Source: Actinomycetes bacterium
Lineage (GTDB): Bacteria; Actinomycetota; Acidimicrobiia; Acidimicrobiales; RAAP-2
Length of the DNA: 6,959 bases
Direction of reading: 5' to 3'
Assembly (NCBI GenBank): GCA_021849435.1
Contig: JAJZSX010000124.1
Location: 1-6,959 of the forward strand
A model generated the notes under the pieces. The model saw nothing but the letters and a program-made list of their open reading frames with translations, was not told where the DNA came from and ran no database searches. Positions within the stretch are counted from its first letter, which is position 1, and every line of letters begins with the position of its first letter. Positions 4,260 through 6,959 of the stretch are shown here, in pieces. The position numbers were made by a program, and so were the translations under genes.

Positions 4260-5155
4260 TTGAGGACACGTCCTCCGAAGCGCTCGCGAGACAGGTCTTT
4301 GCCCACGAGCTCGCCACGTGGTTCAAGTTCGATCCTCTCGCGCGAGACGGACACGACCCCGAAGGTGTGCACCAGTTGCGGGTCACTTCGCGTCGCCTAC
4401 GCGCCGAACTGGGCGTGCTCGCCCCGGTGCTGACACACCGCGCCACCACGGACCTTTCCACGGAACTGCGCTGGATCGGCACGATCCTCGGTCGCCAACG
4501 AGACCTCGACGTCCTCGACGAGTTGCTAACCCGACTCGAACATGAAGAATCTCCCTTCGATGCGACCGTGTTCTCTCGACTGCGCCACCAGCGCGACTCG
4601 GAGCGCCGACGCGTGCGCAATGCACTCTCGAGCGTCCGCTATCAAGACCTCGCCCGCAACCTCGCTACATGGGCGATCGCACCGCCGCTACGACGTCGCG
4701 CGATACGCCGCGCAAGCGAAACCCTGCGTCCGAGTCTCCTAAGCGGACTCAGCGCTCTGTTTGAACACGTTGACGTACTCGGACCAAACGTCTCCGACGA
4801 ACTGCTCCATCGCCTGCGCATCACGATCAAACGAAGTCGCTATCGCGCCGAAGTCGCCGCGATCGTCCTCGGTCCCGCTGCTGACACCGTCGCGAAGGAT
4901 CTCGCCAAAGCCCAAAGTGTACTCGGCGACCTCCACGACCGAGTGGTCGCGAGCAACTATCTCCACAACTGGCGCGCGTCGCGCTGGCCGGTTGATGCTG
5001 GCGTCAGCGAGCGTGAACCGGTCGACCTTGCCCTGGTCGAACTCGGTGACGAGCTGACCGCGCTTCGACTGGCCTGGCGAGCACCACTGGCCAGGGCCCG
5101 CCGTCACAGCACTGCTCTCTATATTGACGCGAACGGCGCTAGCTGCAATCGCTAG
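4256..5155 (+). CDS. CHAD-domain protein
   Basis: A 299-residue protein that is almost entirely a CHAD domain, a conserved-histidine alpha-helical fold known to bind inorganic polyphosphate and often paired with CYTH phosphatases. It has the two internal helical repeats. The first contains PEGVHQLRVTSRRLRAEL (H39, R42, R46, R47) and GRQRDLDVLDELL (R82, D83, D85). The second has DELLHRLRITIKRSRYRAEV (H185, R188, K192, R195) and VLGDLHDRVVASNYL (D225, H227). It is rich in Arg, fitting an anionic ligand. No CYTH domain is fused and none is next door, so it is a stand-alone CHAD protein. I choose ATG 4256 because it overlaps the leader ORF stop; a TTG at 4217 in frame would add 13 unconserved residues with GAGGA directly against it. 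A polyphosphate-related role is family knowledge, not shown here. Confidence 0.88.
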   Translation: MIEDTSSEALARQVFAHELATWFKFDPLARDGHDPEGVHQLRVTSRRLRAELGVLAPVLTHRATTDLSTELRWIGTILGRQRDLDVLDELLTRLEHEESPFDATVFSRLRHQRDSERRRVRNALSSVRYQDLARNLATWAIAPPLRRRAIRRASETLRPSLLSGLSALFEHVDVLGPNVSDELLHRLRITIKRSRYRAEVAAIVLGPAADTVAKDLAKAQSVLGDLHDRVVASNYLHNWRASRWPVDAGVSEREPVDLALVELGDELTALRLAWRAPLARARRHSTALYIDANGASCNR

Positions 5156-5883
5156 AGCGGTCCGTGACGACGCAGACTCTCGAGCAAATCTCCACTCGCA
5201 GCGAACAAAGGGCGCCGTGCGTGGGCGTCGACAATCACGAGGTCCTCGTCGCGATAGTCGGTGGCCACGCCGCCCGCCTCGCGCACGACCAGAAGTCCCG
5301 CCAGATAATCCCACGGGTGGAGCGTCGACTGCTGGGCGACCGCGTACGCGTCAAGCGAGCCGTCGGCCACGAGACAGATTTCCAAACTCGCCGCGCCCAA
5401 GGCGCGGGACTGCGCCCATCCCAAGTGTCGAGACGGAGTGCCGGAGAAGCTCACGATCGACGATGCGAGGGCGCGTGCGTCGCTCACGCGAATTGGCTCT
5501 GCGTTACGCATCGCCCCCGATCCCAGTTCGGCCTCGAAGACTGTTGAAGTGGCGAGGTTAACGACCAATCCCGCGACCAGTTCGCCGTCGCGCACCGCCG
5601 CCAGACTCGTCGCATAGAAGGGAATCCCACGGTCGCAGTTCGTCGAGCCATCGATCGGGTCGACCACGACCGTCACTTCGCCGTGACCGCTCACGCCCGA
5701 TTCCTCGGAGACCACGCGCAGACCCGCGCCCGTAAGGAAGCCCACCGCGACCTCGTCGGCCGCGAGGTCAAGGTAGTACTGCGTAGGGCGCTGGCCAGAA
5801 AGACCGCGGCCGCGATGCTCTCCTACAACAGCGCCGATCTCGAACGCGCACTCGCGCATTGTCTCGATCAGTGTCTTCGCCAC
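5152..5883 (-). CDS. Inositol monophosphatase-family phosphatase
   Basis: A 243-residue member of the Mg-dependent, Li-sensitive phosphatase family (SuhB, histidinol-phosphatase HisN, CysQ and relatives). All core motifs are present: SEES at 59-62, VVDPIDGSTN at 73-82 with the two metal-binding Asp residues D75 and D78, and HPWDYLAGLLVVREAGG at 189-205 with D192. D39 in LDLAADE matches the usual D-x-x-T/A-x-x-D region. The substrate cannot be assigned: inositol-1-phosphate, histidinol-phosphate, or PAP-type are all possible; the length suits the first two better than CysQ. The GTG at 5883 is chosen because the first helix (LIETMRECAFEIGAVV) begins right after it; an internal ATG at 5859 is an alternative. 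It converges with the CHAD gene and their stops share one CTAG. Confidence 0.92.
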   Translation of the reverse strand: MAKTLIETMRECAFEIGAVVGEHRGRGLSGQRPTQYYLDLAADEVAVGFLTGAGLRVVSEESGVSGHGEVTVVVDPIDGSTNCDRGIPFYATSLAAVRDGELVAGLVVNLATSTVFEAELGSGAMRNAEPIRVSDARALASSIVSFSGTPSRHLGWAQSRALGAASLEICLVADGSLDAYAVAQQSTLHPWDYLAGLLVVREAGGVATDYRDEDLVIVDAHARRPLFAASGDLLESLRRHGPL

Positions 5884-5988
5884 GACCTAACGCTAGTGGC
5901 GAGTAAAGATTGGTTAAAGGTGTGTCTCGCGTCAACCAGCGCTTCGTATGATGTGCGTGACCTTCGGCCCCAGCTCAGAAAGTTTCAC
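5884..5988. promoter_or_regulatory. Divergent promoter region between the IMPase-family gene and the GH3 gene
   Basis: 105 bases serve both directions. On the + strand TATGAT (5947-5952), five of six to consensus, would start transcription near 5959 and give a short leader to the GTG at 5989, with a weak purine-rich CAGAAAG about 6 nt before it. On the minus strand TAGCGT (rc of 5890-5895) lies 6 nt before the GTG at 5883, with TTTAAC 17 nt further up, again suggesting a leaderless mRNA; TAGGTC could instead be a minimal ribosome-binding site. Confidence 0.35.
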
Positions 5989-6959
5989 GTGTTTCGCAGT
6001 TCTCAGGCGCTCCTCGCGCGCGTCGCGGTGCCCCTCGCGCTCATGACTATCCTCTTCGGGATCCCGGCATCAGCCGCCAACGTCGCTCTCACGCGCGTCC
6101 ATGTCAAACCGGTGCCGCATTGTCCTTGGGTCGCAGCTTCGCGCCAGCACCTGGCCTCGCCGGCCACGCTCGCGGGCGAGGTCCTCGCCCGCATGACACT
6201 CGCCGAGAAGGTCGGCTACGTCATTCTCCAAACGCACCCGAGCATCGAAAACTCCAACACACCGGTACCTTCGCTGTGCCTACCGTCGCTCACGATGACC
6301 GACGGGCCTAACGGACTCGCCGACGGCCTGGTGGGGGTCACGCAACTGCCCGCCGCGATCACCGTCGCGGCGAGTTTCGATCCCCAGTTGGCCTGGGCGG
6401 TGGCCCACGTCGAGGCGCTCGAAGCGCGTACCAAAGGCTTCGCCGCCGTCCAAGGTCCCGAACTCAACCTCGCGCGCGTTCCCACGAGCGGTCGGATCTT
6501 TGAGTCCTACGGCGAGGACCCCTTCCTCACGAGCGTCATGGGCGTGTCAGCAATCCGCGGCATCCAATCCACAGGCCTAATGGCCGACGCTAAACACCTC
6601 ACCGCCTACACCCAAGAAACGGCCCGCGCGAGGTTGAATCAGACCGCAAGCGCTCGCGTCCTCTCCGAGCTCTACGACGCGCCCTTTCGCGCCGCGGTGA
6701 CCCAGGGCCACGTCGCGTCCTTTATGTGTTCCTACGGGTCACTCAACGGGGTGAACACGTGCTCAGATCCGGCGATCTACTCGACCCTGCACTCATGGGG
6801 ATTCAACGGATTCATCCGCTCGGACCTAAGGGCCGTCACCAACTTCCCCGCGGCCTTTCGCGCCGGCATAACCCTGGTCAAGCCAGCGTCGACAGCGGGA
6901 CTCATTGACATGGTACGTCGGGGAGCAATCCCCATCTCCGTTCTCAATGACGCGGTGCG
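5989..6959 (+). CDS. Secreted glycoside hydrolase family 3 protein (beta-glucosidase-like), 3' end outside the window
   Basis: 323 codons are present and the frame is open at the right edge. Residues 1-30 form a signal peptide: MFRSSQALLAR, a hydrophobic core, then PASAA before N31, so the protein is exported. The GH3 N-terminal barrel follows: MTLAEKVG (69-76), MTDGPNGLADG (103-113, D105), VQGPELNLARVPTSGR (154-169), FESYGEDPFL (171-180), ADAKHLTAYTQETAR (199-213, K202/H203) and MCSYGSLNGVNTCSDP (246-261), whose two Cys could pair as in many secreted GH3 enzymes. The candidate nucleophile is D279 in GFIRSDLRAV. The usual aromatic after SD (W or F) is Leu here, and the Gly after that is Arg. 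The acid/base Glu lies in the C-terminal domain beyond the window. GTG 5989 is chosen because it begins the signal peptide. Hydrolysis of beta-linked sugars is the family role; the substrate is unknown. Confidence 0.88.
   Translation, partial: MFRSSQALLARVAVPLALMTILFGIPASAANVALTRVHVKPVPHCPWVAASRQHLASPATLAGEVLARMTLAEKVGYVILQTHPSIENSNTPVPSLCLPSLTMTDGPNGLADGLVGVTQLPAAITVAASFDPQLAWAVAHVEALEARTKGFAAVQGPELNLARVPTSGRIFESYGEDPFLTSVMGVSAIRGIQSTGLMADAKHLTAYTQETARARLNQTASARVLSELYDAPFRAAVTQGHVASFMCSYGSLNGVNTCSDPAIYSTLHSWGFNGFIRSDLRAVTNFPAAFRAGITLVKPASTAGLIDMVRRGAIPISVLNDAV

Noticed and set aside
4739..5314. 191-residue minus-strand frame opposite the CHAD gene
   Set aside because: Overlaps two well-supported genes and shows no family motifs.
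5124..5561. 145-residue + strand frame opposite the IMPase-family gene
   Set aside because: Arg/Pro-rich shadow frame; the opposite strand carries all IMPase motifs.

Overview
The window looks like chromosome of a moderately high-GC actinobacterium. The basis is the lysE/lysG exporter pair, short families typical of that phylum, a CHAD protein, an export-type GH3 glycosidase with a GTG start, and several start codons lying only 5-8 nt from a -10-like box, as in leaderless mRNAs. An acidimicrobial or freshwater-type lineage is possible, but this is inference; no rRNA or marker gene fixes the taxon.

Layout, left to right. 137-634 (-) encodes a MarR-type regulator with a C-terminal four-cysteine cluster; the first 136 bases hold only a small TTCG-loop hairpin and an unconvincing open frame. 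635-849 is non-coding apart from the marR promoter. 850-1505 (-) is a vapBC toxin-antitoxin operon of the Phd/YefM plus PIN type. 1506-1844 has no convincing gene but contains a perfect 7-bp inverted repeat. 1845-2462 (-) lysE and 2532-3416 (+) lysG form a divergent basic amino-acid export system with a roughly 70-bp shared promoter region. 3533-3951 (-) is a hicBA toxin-antitoxin operon immediately downstream of a tRNA-Val(TAC) gene on the same strand (4010-4083). 4256-5155 (+) is a CHAD-domain protein, preceded by a good Shine-Dalgarno and a 20-codon leader ORF that ends in an ATGA overlap with the CHAD start. 5152-5883 (-) is an inositol-monophosphatase-family enzyme whose stop codon shares a CTAG with the CHAD stop. 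5989-6959 (+) is the N-terminal part of a secreted GH3 glycosidase that runs off the right end.

The genes work mainly as small independent units: two toxin-antitoxin operons, one regulator-exporter pair, one lone regulator, and housekeeping or accessory enzymes. I see no convincing new multi-gene system. The most unusual items are the leader ORF coupled to the CHAD gene, the altered active-site neighbourhood of the GH3 protein, the cysteine cluster on the MarR protein, and the inverted repeats that sit where operators would be expected.
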